Shown here in pieces: positions 1 to 6,973 of a DNA stretch of 12,677 nucleotides (within the stretch, counting starts at the first letter, position 1; each line of letters starts with the position of its first letter). The notes beneath the pieces are model-generated. The model was not told the origin of the DNA. It ran no database searches and saw nothing but the letters and a program-made list of their open reading frames with translations. A program made the position numbers and the translations under genes. Source of the DNA: CAYYOS01 sp964473355 (lineage in GTDB: Bacteria; Pseudomonadota; Gammaproteobacteria; Burkholderiales; REEB80); NCBI GenBank assembly GCA_964473355.1, contig CAYYOS010000071.1:1-12677 (forward strand), read 5' to 3'.

Positions 1-10
1 CTTACTATTG

Positions 11-16
11 TATAAT
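11..16 (+). promoter_or_regulatory. Candidate -10 element for the acyltransferase/ACP/hydrolase operon
   Basis: A perfect TATAAT hexamer lies 32 bases before the ATG of the first gene, which would put the transcript start near base 23. The matching -35 would fall before base 1, so only half of the promoter can be judged. Just downstream, CGAGC (21-25) and GCTCG (36-40) could pair into a small hairpin around the weak AAGG ribosome-binding sequence. A promoter here would make the operon start at the acyltransferase, but read-through from upstream exosortase-locus genes is equally possible. Confidence 0.35.
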
Positions 17-48
17 GCCGCGAGCTAACTTAAAGGCTCGTGTCTTTT

Positions 49-735
49 ATGAGCGCCATCACTCGTGCCAGAATTTCGATCCAGGAACTGGGAACCGTTA
101 ATGCCGTCTTGCTCGCCCTAAATCGGTTCTTAAGGGGAATGTCACGAGGGCATGCACGGATTTTCAAATATTATTTTGTCGGGCAACCTGTTGCGCCGGT
201 AGCATTGATAAAAAAAACGACGGGCAATATTGCCATACGTAAAATCGAAAAGGATGACGTTGAAGTTCTTGCTTTTCCTCGTCCGCAAACAGTCATTCGT
301 GATCGCTATCAGCAAGGGGCACATTGTTTTGCCGCATATAAGGGCAGCGAATTTGCTGGATATATTTGGTTAATGTTAAAAAGTTATAACGAAGACGAGG
401 TGCGCTGCAGTTACTTGCCCTTGCCGGTAGGGCAGTCTGCCTGGGATTTTGATGTGCATGTGGAGCCATCTTATCGCTTGGGGCGATTGTTTGCGCGACT
501 ATGGGACACGGCCAACGAGTTTTTGCGCAGCCACGGCTTTACGTGGACGCTCAGCCGCATTTCCGCGTTTAACCCCATCTCATTAACGTCGCATGTGCGC
601 ATGGGCTCAAAAATACTGGGTAGTGCCATATTTTTTTGTTTTGGACCATGGCAGCTAATGCTTGCTTCCGTCCGCCCTTTTATCCATTTTTCCATCTCGT
701 CTTACCCGCGGATTTCCTTGAACCCCATAGACTAA
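49..735 (+). CDS. GNAT-like acyltransferase, first gene of an exosortase-associated operon
   Basis: A 228-residue protein with a divergent GNAT (acyl-CoA-dependent N-acyltransferase) fold by sequence pattern. Residues 60-110 read as the first beta strands. Residues 135-165 (DVHVEPSYRLGRLFARLW and the following helix) resemble the acyl-CoA binding motif A, where a helix start of the type YRxxGxxxA/L binds pyrophosphate; here it is YRLGRLF. NPISLTSHVRMG (175-186) fits the N-P-x-S...xxxGF region of GNAT proteins. The start is uncertain: ATG at 49 or an in-frame GTG at 40, neither with well-spaced Shine-Dalgarno sequence. The next gene is an acyl carrier protein 15 bases on, so the acyl donor may be acyl-ACP rather than acyl-CoA; that is inference. 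The substrate is unknown. It does not look like the LuxI-like exosortase acyltransferase (TIGR03694), though I cannot exclude a distant relation. Confidence 0.7.
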   Translation: MSAITRARISIQELGTVNAVLLALNRFLRGMSRGHARIFKYYFVGQPVAPVALIKKTTGNIAIRKIEKDDVEVLAFPRPQTVIRDRYQQGAHCFAAYKGSEFAGYIWLMLKSYNEDEVRCSYLPLPVGQSAWDFDVHVEPSYRLGRLFARLWDTANEFLRSHGFTWTLSRISAFNPISLTSHVRMGSKILGSAIFFCFGPWQLMLASVRPFIHFSISSYPRISLNPID

Positions 736-750
736 AAATTGGTAATTAAA

Positions 751-1005
751 ATGAACACACAACACTTAGACGAAGTAAAAAAAATCCTGGCAGACGTGTT
801 GCAGCTGGGAGATCGCGGCGCATCGCTAACGGAAAATACATCGCTATTAGGCAGTATCCCCGAACTTGATTCCATTATGGTGGTGAATGTACTGACGGAA
901 TTAGAAGAATATTTTGATATCGCAATCGACGACGACGAAATTAGCGCGGCGACCTTCGAAACCGTAGGCAGTGTTGCTGCCTTTGTCAGCCGAAAATTGG
1001 CGTGA
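751..1005 (+). CDS. Acyl carrier protein (exosortase-locus type)
   Basis: An 84-residue acyl carrier protein. The phosphopantetheine attachment site is Ser41 in the motif ELDSIMVV (38-45), followed by the acidic helix II region TELEEYFDI that ACP partner enzymes contact, and a typical C-terminal helix (ETVGSVAAFV). The ATG at 751 is chosen over an in-frame TTG at 739 because it gives the normal ACP length. The stop codon overlaps the next gene's start in a GTGA arrangement. Dedicated ACPs of this type are known in exosortase A/PEP-CTERM loci beside an acyl-CoA ligase-like gene and the two associated hydrolases; the ligase is not in this window. Its likely job is to carry an acyl or aminoacyl group for modification of an exported glycan or protein, but the cargo is unknown. 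Confidence 0.88.
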   Translation: MNTQHLDEVKKILADVLQLGDRGASLTENTSLLGSIPELDSIMVVNVLTELEEYFDIAIDDDEISAATFETVGSVAAFVSRKLA

Positions 1006-1841
1006 TCACGCTGGACAATTTCAAGCTCGACGCTTTTTTTTTATCGGGTGATCGCGGTAAGCTATTTTCGCTTTTTTATGAGCCTTCCCGGCGTTCTTTA
1101 AAAGGCAGCGTGGTTTACGTACATCCTTTTGCAGAAGAGATGAATAAGACTAGACGGATGGCGGCGTTGCAAGCGCGGGAACTTGCCGCCATGGGCTACG
1201 CGGTGTTGTTAGTAGATCTTTTTGGTTGCGGCGATAGCGATGGTGAATTTGCAGAGGCCACCTGGACCGGCTGGCTTAGCGATATTGCGGTGGCGTGCAA
1301 CTGGCTGCACTCCCGCACCGCTCTAACGCCGTATCTCTGGGGTCTGCGCCTAGGCGCCAGCCTTGCGTTGGAAGCTAGTAGGCAGTGCCCGGGCAGCCCA
1401 GGGCTACTGTTATGGCAACCGATCCTGAACGGTGATAATTTTTTGACCCAATTCCTGCGCCTCAACGTTGCGAGTGCTATGTTTGCGGATAAGGGCGATG
1501 CAAAAAGTACTCAAGAATTGAAACAGATACTTTTAGCGGGTGGCGGAGTAGAAGTAGCAGGTTACACGTTGTCCTCAGCGTTAACGACCGGCATTTCGCA
1601 AATTTCCCTAGCGAACATGACTCCTCCTCAGTGCGCTATCTACTGGATTGAAGTGATTGCTGATGCGCAACGTGATATTAGCCCGGCGGCCAATAAAGTG
1701 CGTGACGCATGGCTAGCGACCAATAACAATGTGCAGCTTACCCGCGCTAAGGGGGAGCCATTTTGGAATACGCCTGAAATTACGGAGTGTCCGGAGCTTA
1801 TCGAGGTGACCCGCAAACTTTTCCAGCAGGCTCCGATTTGA
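1002..1841 (+). CDS. Alpha/beta hydrolase, exosortase A system-associated hydrolase 2 (TIGR03101 type)
   Basis: A 279-residue alpha/beta hydrolase-fold protein. The hallmark of the family is visible at residues 41-52 (HPFAEEMNKTRR), the strand 3 to oxyanion-hole region, followed by GYAVLLVDLFGCGDSDG (65-81). The nucleophile elbow is GLRLG (114-118): the position that normally holds the catalytic Ser is Arg116, so ordinary serine esterase chemistry is not expected. From memory this substitution is common in the family rather than unique to this strain. Known members co-occur with exosortase A and with hydrolase 1, which follows here. Translation probably starts at GTG 1002, overlapping the ACP stop by four bases, implying coupled translation. 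It may bind or hand over an acyl-ACP intermediate rather than hydrolyse it; this is inference. Confidence 0.88.
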   Translation: MITLDNFKLDAFFLSGDRGKLFSLFYEPSRRSLKGSVVYVHPFAEEMNKTRRMAALQARELAAMGYAVLLVDLFGCGDSDGEFAEATWTGWLSDIAVACNWLHSRTALTPYLWGLRLGASLALEASRQCPGSPGLLLWQPILNGDNFLTQFLRLNVASAMFADKGDAKSTQELKQILLAGGGVEVAGYTLSSALTTGISQISLANMTPPQCAIYWIEVIADAQRDISPAANKVRDAWLATNNNVQLTRAKGEPFWNTPEITECPELIEVTRKLFQQAPI

Positions 1842-2683
1842 ACATAGTTGAGAAACCTTTGCTAATTCCATGCGAGGGCGATGCCCTCATGGCCATCGCA
1901 CATCTTCCGGAAAACCCGCTTGCTCGGGGCGTGCTAATTATCGTGGGAGGGCCGCAGTATCGCGTCGGTAGTCACCGCCAATTTGTATCTTTGGCGCGTG
2001 CCCTGGCTAACGCCGGCATGGCTGTGCTTCGATTCGATTACCGCGGGATGGGCGATAGCACCGGGAATCCGCGAGATTTCGAAAACATCCAAGATGATAT
2101 CCGCTGCGCCACAAACTATTTTTTTGACGAAGTGCCCTTGTTGAAAGAGATGGTAATTTGGGGCTTGTGTGATGCCGCGTCTGCGGCCTTATTTTATGCG
2201 CACGGCGATACCCGCGTAACCGGTTTAGTTTTGCTAAACCCTTGGGTGCGCACTGAGCAAACGAAAGCCCGGGCCTATATTACCCACTATTATCACAAGC
2301 GCGTGTTTAGCTCGGAACTGTGGCGGCAGTTTTTGCAAGGCAAGGTCAATGTGTTTACCGCGACAAAATCCATGGGAAGGCAGTTTTTCACGGCCTTTCA
2401 GAATGGTGCACCCACTTCATCTCATGAGGCTGTGCCGCTGCCACGTCGCATGGCGGAAAGCTTCTCGCGCTTCCAGGGGCGAACCCTGGTTATATTGAGC
2501 GGCAATGATTTAACTGCGCAAGAATTCACTGACGTGTGTCACGCGGATGAGAGCTGGCAAAACCTAATCAATTCTGACAGGGTAACGCGCAAGAATCTAC
2601 CCCACGCCAATCATACTTTCTCCACTAAGGCGTGGCGGGATCAAGTTGCAGAGTGGACCAAGGATTGGCTGCGTGCATGGTAA
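1838..2683 (+). CDS. Alpha/beta hydrolase, exosortase A system-associated hydrolase 1 (TIGR03100 type)
   Basis: A 281-residue alpha/beta hydrolase. The family signature VGGPQYRVGSHRQF (36-49) is clear, followed by LRFDYRGMGDSTG (64-76). The nucleophile elbow is GLCDA (109-113), so the nucleophile would be Cys111, as in dienelactone hydrolase, with candidate triad partners Asp224 (SGND) and His259 (ANHTF). I place the start at TTG 1838, which overlaps the previous stop as TTGA and has CAGG seven bases upstream; this mirrors the GTGA junction before it. A longer reading from GTG 1787 would add 17 residues inside the preceding gene with no family support. Together with hydrolase 2 and the ACP it forms the conserved accessory trio of exosortase A loci. 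A thioester-directed role (acyl-ACP thioesterase or acyltransferase) would suit a Cys enzyme next to an ACP, but is not proven. Confidence 0.88.
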   Translation: MNIVEKPLLIPCEGDALMAIAHLPENPLARGVLIIVGGPQYRVGSHRQFVSLARALANAGMAVLRFDYRGMGDSTGNPRDFENIQDDIRCATNYFFDEVPLLKEMVIWGLCDAASAALFYAHGDTRVTGLVLLNPWVRTEQTKARAYITHYYHKRVFSSELWRQFLQGKVNVFTATKSMGRQFFTAFQNGAPTSSHEAVPLPRRMAESFSRFQGRTLVILSGNDLTAQEFTDVCHADESWQNLINSDRVTRKNLPHANHTFSTKAWRDQVAEWTKDWLRAW

Positions 2684-3918
2684 AACGGGTATTAATGGTT
2701 GCGTTCCACTACCCGCCGGTCAAGGGGAGCAGTGGCGTCCATCGTACCTTAAAGTTTTCCCAGTATTTACCCGAATTCGGCTGGGAACCAATTATCCTTA
2801 CGGTGAATCCGCGCGCTTACGAGGGAGTAAGTGCGGAGCAAATGCATGAGATTCCCGCTTCGCTTAAAGTGCACCGCACGTTTGCGCTGGATACGCGTAA
2901 GCATTTAGGTGTCGCGGGCATTTATCCTAAGCGCCTGGCGTTGCCGGATCGCTGGGTAAGCTGGGCGTTGAGCGCTATTCCCACGGGATTACATTTAATA
3001 AAAAAATATCAACCCGAGCTTATTTGGTCTACCTATCCGATAGCCACAGCGCTATTAATAGGCCTAGCGCTGCAGCGCCAGTCGCGACTCCCATGGGTGG
3101 CGGATTTTAGAGATACCATGGTGGACGAAGATTACCCGCCGGAAGGTTTAACGCGGCGCGCTTATCAGTGGATAGAAAAAAACACCTTAGCGCGCTGCAC
3201 TAAGGCAGTTTTTACCAGCCCCAGCGCCATAGACTATATCAGGCTCAAATATCCGGCCGTAACCGAAGCGCAATGTACGCTAATCCCCAATGGTTATGAC
3301 GAAGAAAATTTTGCAAATTTGCCGCCGCCGGTACCTTCCAGCCGGGAGCAACAAGTATTGGTGCACAGCGGTACCTTATATCCTTCGGAACGTGATCCCC
3401 GCGCTTTTTTCGCAGCTTTGGCGGCGTTGCTCCGAGATGACAAGCTCACCGCTGCGCGTTTGAAAATAGTCCTACGTGCCACCGGGCACGACGAGTACCT
3501 GGCGAAGCTGATTGCGGAATATGGTATTAGCTCCTTGGTATTCCTGGCGCCGCCTATACCCTATGCGCAAGCCTTAAGCGAAATGATCGATGCCGATGGC
3601 TTAATACTAATGCAAGCCGCGAATTGTAATCGGCAGATTCCCGCTAAGCTCTATGAATATTTACGTGCCGGCCGGCCCATTTTCGCGCTAACTGACCCCG
3701 CTGGAGACACAGCTAAAGAACTGATGGACGCGGGAATTCAGAGCATCGCGCGCATCGATGAGCCAGCCGACATTCTCGTAAAATTTATGAGATTTTTTGA
3801 GCATATCCGAGAAAACGATACCCCAGCCATGAGCGCTGAAATGATACAAAACTACTCTCGCCATGCGCGCACCAAACAACTCGCCGGGCTATTGGATTCA
3901 ATTATTGGTGAGCGCTAG
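2677..3918 (+). CDS. GT4-family glycosyltransferase
   Basis: A 413-residue GT-B fold glycosyltransferase of the GT4 type. The N-terminal domain opens with VLMVAFHYPPVKGSSGVHR, the usual strand 1 and glycine-rich loop of enzymes that bind a lipid-linked or glycan acceptor. The linker region has IPNGYDEENF near residues 206-215. The C-terminal nucleotide-sugar domain carries IPAKLYEYLRAGRPIFAL around 321-338, which includes the E-x7-E-like region that contacts the sugar nucleotide. The ATG at 2677 overlaps the preceding gene's stop by seven bases (ATGGTAA); a longer frame from 2632 would add residues with no family resemblance. Its position at the end of the exosortase-associated operon suggests a role in the exopolysaccharide made by that locus. 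Donor and acceptor sugars cannot be read from the sequence. The stop lies within a 12-base palindrome, AGCGCTAGCGCT (3911-3922). Confidence 0.88.
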   Translation: MVKRVLMVAFHYPPVKGSSGVHRTLKFSQYLPEFGWEPIILTVNPRAYEGVSAEQMHEIPASLKVHRTFALDTRKHLGVAGIYPKRLALPDRWVSWALSAIPTGLHLIKKYQPELIWSTYPIATALLIGLALQRQSRLPWVADFRDTMVDEDYPPEGLTRRAYQWIEKNTLARCTKAVFTSPSAIDYIRLKYPAVTEAQCTLIPNGYDEENFANLPPPVPSSREQQVLVHSGTLYPSERDPRAFFAALAALLRDDKLTAARLKIVLRATGHDEYLAKLIAEYGISSLVFLAPPIPYAQALSEMIDADGLILMQAANCNRQIPAKLYEYLRAGRPIFALTDPAGDTAKELMDAGIQSIARIDEPADILVKFMRFFEHIRENDTPAMSAEMIQNYSRHARTKQLAGLLDSIIGER

Positions 3919-3979
3919 CGCTAAGATTTGCCGCGCACGCACCAGAGCTATTCCGTTTTTGTGATAGTGCCGCTCTGTA

Positions 3980-5164
3980 ATGAGTAATACATTCGACGTG
4001 ATTGTAATCGGTGCCGGCGCGGCGGGTATGATGTGTGCGGCAACGGCGGGCAAACGCGGCAAGCGGGTGTTATTGATTGATCACTACCATAAGCTCGGCG
4101 AAAAGATTCGTATCTCCGGCGGGGGGCGCTGTAATTTTACCAATATTCACACCAAACCCGAAAATTTCCTCTCGCTAAACCCGCATTTTTGTCGCTCCGC
4201 ACTCGCTCGATATGGCCCGCAGGATTTTATCCAACTCGTCGAAAAACACGGAATTAAATATCACGAAAAAACGCTGGGCCAGCTTTTTTGCGACGATAGC
4301 GCAGGGCGCATCATCAGCTTATTGAAAACCGAATGCGACGACGCACAAGTGCTATGGAAAATGCCTTGCGCGGTATCCGCAATTAGCCGGGCATCTGGGC
4401 ACTTTAGGGTGAATACGGATCAAGGCGCCTTCAGCGCCACCAAGTTAGTCATCGCCACCGGTGGCCTAACCGTGCCAAAAATCGGTGCATCACCCTTAGG
4501 CTATAAAATTGCCGAACAATTTGGTTTAAAGCTCGTGCCGCCGCGCCCGGCGCTGGTGCCGTTGAGTTTGGACCCGCAAACATTGGAGCGCTTTTGCAGT
4601 CTCGCTGGGATATCGTTGGATGTGGAAGTCACCTGTAACGGCGGGATATTTCGCGAAGCGATGCTCTTCACGCATCGGGGAATTTCCGGTCCCGCGATTT
4701 TGCAAATTTCTTCCTATTGGCAGGCTGGCTTTGCGACCGATTTAATCCACATTGACGTACTGCCCGATCCACGGAACGTCGCGTGGCTGCGCGAGCAGCG
4801 TTACGCTAAAATGCAGTTCAACAACACGCTTGCCGAGATCTTACCCAAGCGATTCGCGCAGCAATGGAGCGTCATCCATCAATTATCAAGGCCGAATACG
4901 CAATTTTCCGACACGGCATATGAGGCCGCCATTACCGCGCTGAGGGAATGGCAAATCCAACCTTCCGGCACCTTGGGTTACAACAAAGCAGAGGTCACCT
5001 TAGGCGGCGTGGACACGCAACAACTTTCCTCCCAGACCATGGAAGCCACCACGGTGAAAGGCTTGTATTTTATTGGTGAGGTGGTTGACGTAACCGGGCA
5101 TTTGGGGGGATTTAATTTTCAGTGGGCTTGGGCGTCCGGTGTGGCTGCTGGGCAAGCGGTTTGA
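3980..5164 (+). CDS. yhiN: HI0933/YhiN-family FAD-dependent oxidoreductase
   Basis: A 394-residue flavoprotein of the HI0933 family (TIGR00275; E. coli YhiN, also called BaiN-like). The FAD-binding Rossmann motif GAGAAG is at 11-16, the second dinucleotide strand ends at LLIDHYHKLG (31-40), and the family-specific GGGRCNFTN is at 47-55. The C-terminal FAD-contacting segment has LYFIGEVVDVTGHLGG followed by FNFQWAWASG. Length and motif order are normal for the family. E. coli YhiN has been reported as a dihydrouridine synthase acting on 23S rRNA (RdsA); I recall this rather than derive it, and transfer of that function here is inference. The gene starts 61 bases after the glycosyltransferase and has no obvious ribosome binding site. 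It is most likely a separate housekeeping gene rather than part of the exosortase operon. Confidence 0.9.
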   Translation: MSNTFDVIVIGAGAAGMMCAATAGKRGKRVLLIDHYHKLGEKIRISGGGRCNFTNIHTKPENFLSLNPHFCRSALARYGPQDFIQLVEKHGIKYHEKTLGQLFCDDSAGRIISLLKTECDDAQVLWKMPCAVSAISRASGHFRVNTDQGAFSATKLVIATGGLTVPKIGASPLGYKIAEQFGLKLVPPRPALVPLSLDPQTLERFCSLAGISLDVEVTCNGGIFREAMLFTHRGISGPAILQISSYWQAGFATDLIHIDVLPDPRNVAWLREQRYAKMQFNNTLAEILPKRFAQQWSVIHQLSRPNTQFSDTAYEAAITALREWQIQPSGTLGYNKAEVTLGGVDTQQLSSQTMEATTVKGLYFIGEVVDVTGHLGGFNFQWAWASGVAAGQAV

Positions 5165-5222
5165 GAGGCGGCGTAGTTCATCGTAAGCACTACTTCGGCG
5201 ACATGCTGTCAATATATCCAGC

Positions 5223-5251
5223 TTGCCGCAATACCGCAGGCTAGTTAGACT
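5223..5251 (+). promoter_or_regulatory. Weak sigma70-like promoter candidate for folE
   Basis: TTGCCG (5223-5228) and TAGACT (5246-5251) are separated by 17 bases, the ideal spacing, each matching four of six consensus positions. The transcript would start near 5258, leaving a leader of about 17 bases that includes the folE ribosome binding site. The distance and strand fit, but both hexamers are weak. Confidence 0.3.
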
Positions 5252-5274
5252 CTTTAATTTGAAAGGTTGGTATT

Positions 5275-5901
5275 ATGCCTGCTATAACTCGTGACACTTC
5301 AGCCGAAACAACCGGGACGGCGCAACGCCCCGATCGTGAGGCCGCCGAAGACGCCGTCCGCACGCTCATCCGCTGGGCCGGTGACGACCCCACCCGCGAG
5401 GGCCTAATCGACACCCCGGCGCGCGTCGTGCGGGCTTATGAGGAATTCTTTGCGGGCTATCAGGATGATCCGGTGCAGATACTATCTCGCACCTTTTCAG
5501 AAGTGGAAGGCTACGACGAAATGATCGTCATGAACGATATTCGCTTTGAGAGTCATTGCGAACATCACATGGTCCCGGTAATCGGCAAGGCTCACGTGGC
5601 TTATTTACCCGACCGCCGCGTGGTCGGCATCTCCAAGCTCGCCCGGCTGGTCGACATCTACGCCAAGCGGCTACAAATACAAGAAAAAATGACCGTGCAG
5701 ATTGCCGATACCTTGAACGACGTACTGCAACCAAAAGGCGTTGCAGTGGTGATAGAAGCAGCGCATCAATGTATGACTACACGAGGCGTTCACAAGCCGG
5801 ATGCGACCCTCGTGACGAGCCGCATGCTGGGTGCTTTCCGCTCCGATAGTACGACCCGGCGGGAATTTCTAGCGATGATCAGCCGGACGGCGCCACGCTG
5901 A
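5275..5901 (+). CDS. folE: GTP cyclohydrolase I (type IA)
   Basis: A 208-residue GTP cyclohydrolase I, which converts GTP to 7,8-dihydroneopterin triphosphate, the first step of tetrahydrofolate and other pterin synthesis, in the cytoplasm as a homodecamer. Zinc ligands are visible as Cys95 and His98 in SHCEHHM and Cys166 in HQCM; His164 corresponds to the catalytic histidine of the E. coli enzyme. The substrate-binding segment VGISKLARLVDIYAKRLQ and the terminal TRREFL motif are intact. Keeping the Cys/His/Cys zinc site identifies it as the zinc-dependent FolE1 type and not FolE2. The first 20 residues are a non-conserved extension. ATG 5275 is supported by AAAGG eight bases upstream. The gene stands alone: no other folate gene is adjacent. 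Confidence 0.97.
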   Translation: MPAITRDTSAETTGTAQRPDREAAEDAVRTLIRWAGDDPTREGLIDTPARVVRAYEEFFAGYQDDPVQILSRTFSEVEGYDEMIVMNDIRFESHCEHHMVPVIGKAHVAYLPDRRVVGISKLARLVDIYAKRLQIQEKMTVQIADTLNDVLQPKGVAVVIEAAHQCMTTRGVHKPDATLVTSRMLGAFRSDSTTRREFLAMISRTAPR

Positions 5902-5971
5902 ACGGCGCGGGGTAAGCTCAACCGCAAGCTGATCTTTGCAGCGTCTTATTGCCATTGCTTTTATGTCGGCT

Positions 5972-6098
5972 ATCAACGCAGCGCATAGGAGGGAACGTTG
6001 CGTACCCTCGCAGTTGATGGAGCCTATCTGCAGAAGGATGCCCTAAGAAATAGTGAAACCCGCTGTAAGAAGTGGTGGATTACCACCGCCGTGCGTGA
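5972..6098 (+). pseudogene. Decayed HigB-like toxin remnant (C-terminal part)
   Basis: Directly before the HigA-like fragment, an open stretch at 6069-6095 reads EVVDYHRRA and stops at TGA (6096-6098). Chromosomal HigB toxins (RelE/ParE-like mRNA interferases) typically end in a segment such as VEIVDYH just before the higA start. Further upstream, ATCAAC and CAGCGCATA (5972-5986) look like the HigB segment I-N-D-Q-W/Y-R-I with a few bases lost, in a different frame. In-frame stops and at least one frame change separate these pieces and no N-terminal half is seen, so no toxin can be made. The identification rests on a short C-terminal match plus its correct position and order relative to higA, so it is tentative. 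Confidence 0.45.
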
Positions 6099-6113
6099 AG
6101 AACGGAGATTCCG

Positions 6114-6206
6114 ATGGTACCGATTCACCCTGGCCAAATTCTTAAACGCGAAATGACGGTAAGTGGACTATCCGTTCATGTTCGCCACGGCATCGCATTT
6201 ATATAG
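6114..6206 (+). pseudogene. Truncated HigA-like antitoxin remnant
   Basis: A 30-codon reading frame with GGAG six bases before its ATG. Its first 20 residues, MVPIHPGQILKREMTVSGLS, closely match the start of HigA (VapI/XRE) antitoxins, which begin with a pattern like M-x-P-x-H-P-G-E-I-L-x-E-E...GLS before the helix-turn-helix. After GLS the similarity ends and the frame closes at TAG 6204, so the DNA-binding helices are missing. The downstream sequence in other frames does not resume the helix-turn-helix and instead becomes the leader and signal peptide of the methyltransferase. The intergenic stretch 5902-6249 holds only this and the HigB-like piece; I see no other gene there. Confidence 0.7.
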
Positions 6207-6249
6207 TACGCTAATGTCTATAGTATCAACCCACTCCACCCGAGGAACC

Positions 6250-6963
6250 ATGCTTTTTTGCAGACCCCGAATTTTAATGTTACTAGCGTGCGTTGTAGCG
6301 GGTATTGCATTTCCCATCCACGCGAGAGAAAGCGGCGCCAATCCAGAAATTAATCGTGCTTATCAGAATCCCAATATAAAGGATTGGGTACAGCGCTTTG
6401 AGACGGAAGGACGCGATATTTATGATAAGCGTCAGGAAATTGTCGAGGCGGCGGGTATTAAACCCGGGATGACGGTGGCGGATGTCGGTGCGGGCACGGG
6501 GTTATTTACGCGGCTATTTTCGACTAAAGTAGGTTCATCCGGAAAAGTGATCGCCGTCGATATTTCAAAGCCCTTTATCGACAATATTTTGCGCACGAGC
6601 AAGTCGCAAGGCTTAAATAACGTGACTGGCATAGTTAATACGCAGAACGATACCAAGCTTAACCCTAACTCTGTTGATGTAGTATTCATCAGCGACACTT
6701 ACCATCATTTCGAAAATCCCACGCCCATCATGCAGTCCATACACCGCGCATTGCGCGCCGATGGCGCCTTAGTTGTTATTGATTTTAAGCGAGTTGAAGG
6801 CAAAAGTTCGGCTTGGGTTATGGAACACGTGCGCAGCGGGAAAGAAGAGACGATTAAGGAAATTGAAACTATGGGTTTTAAGCTAGTCGAAGATAAGGAT
6901 TTCTTAAGAGACAATTATTTTTTAAAATTTCGAAAAATAAATGCCCAGCAAACGCTGAACTAA
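6250..6963 (+). CDS. Exported class I SAM-dependent methyltransferase-fold protein
   Basis: A 237-residue protein that begins with a signal peptide (MLFCRPR, then a hydrophobic core to about residue 22, with likely cleavage after IHA) followed by a class I Rossmann methyltransferase domain. Motif I is VADVGAGTGLFTR, the acidic residue at the end of strand 2 is in VIAVDIS, motif IV is VVFISDTYHHF, and the post-motif strand is ALVVIDFK. ATG 6250 is chosen because it follows GAGG closely and places the signal sequence at the N-terminus; an upstream in-frame ATG at 6163 would bury it behind 29 residues encoded partly over the antitoxin remnant. TATAGT hexamers at 6202 and 6219 could be -10 elements, without clear -35 partners. 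The pbp gene follows 10 bases after the stop. Exported proteins of this type are known, but SAM supply outside the cytoplasm is unexplained, so its activity and substrate are uncertain. Confidence 0.85.
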   Translation: MLFCRPRILMLLACVVAGIAFPIHARESGANPEINRAYQNPNIKDWVQRFETEGRDIYDKRQEIVEAAGIKPGMTVADVGAGTGLFTRLFSTKVGSSGKVIAVDISKPFIDNILRTSKSQGLNNVTGIVNTQNDTKLNPNSVDVVFISDTYHHFENPTPIMQSIHRALRADGALVVIDFKRVEGKSSAWVMEHVRSGKEETIKEIETMGFKLVEDKDFLRDNYFLKFRKINAQQTLN

Positions 6964-6973
6964 GTCCTCCGGC

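Noticed and set aside
2632..2676. N-terminal extension of the glycosyltransferase from GTG 2632
   Set aside because: The added residues lie over the hydrolase 1 coding end and do not belong to the GT-B fold, which starts naturally at VLMVAFHYPP.
1..3918. A PEP-CTERM sorting signal or exosortase within the operon
   Set aside because: No protein here ends with a PEP motif, membrane helix and basic tail, and none has the multi-pass exosortase pattern; the link to exosortase rests on the hydrolase families only.
5998..6156. A 52-codon frame from TTG 5998 with a perfect AGGAGG five bases upstream
   Set aside because: It runs out of frame through the HigB-like tail and the HigA-like start, its product resembles nothing I know, and the HigA reading in the overlapping part is far more convincing. 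The SD-like sequence is probably chance within decayed DNA.
6163..6249. N-terminal extension of the methyltransferase from ATG 6163
   Set aside because: The extension covers the antitoxin remnant in another frame and would bury a textbook signal peptide behind 29 unrelated residues.
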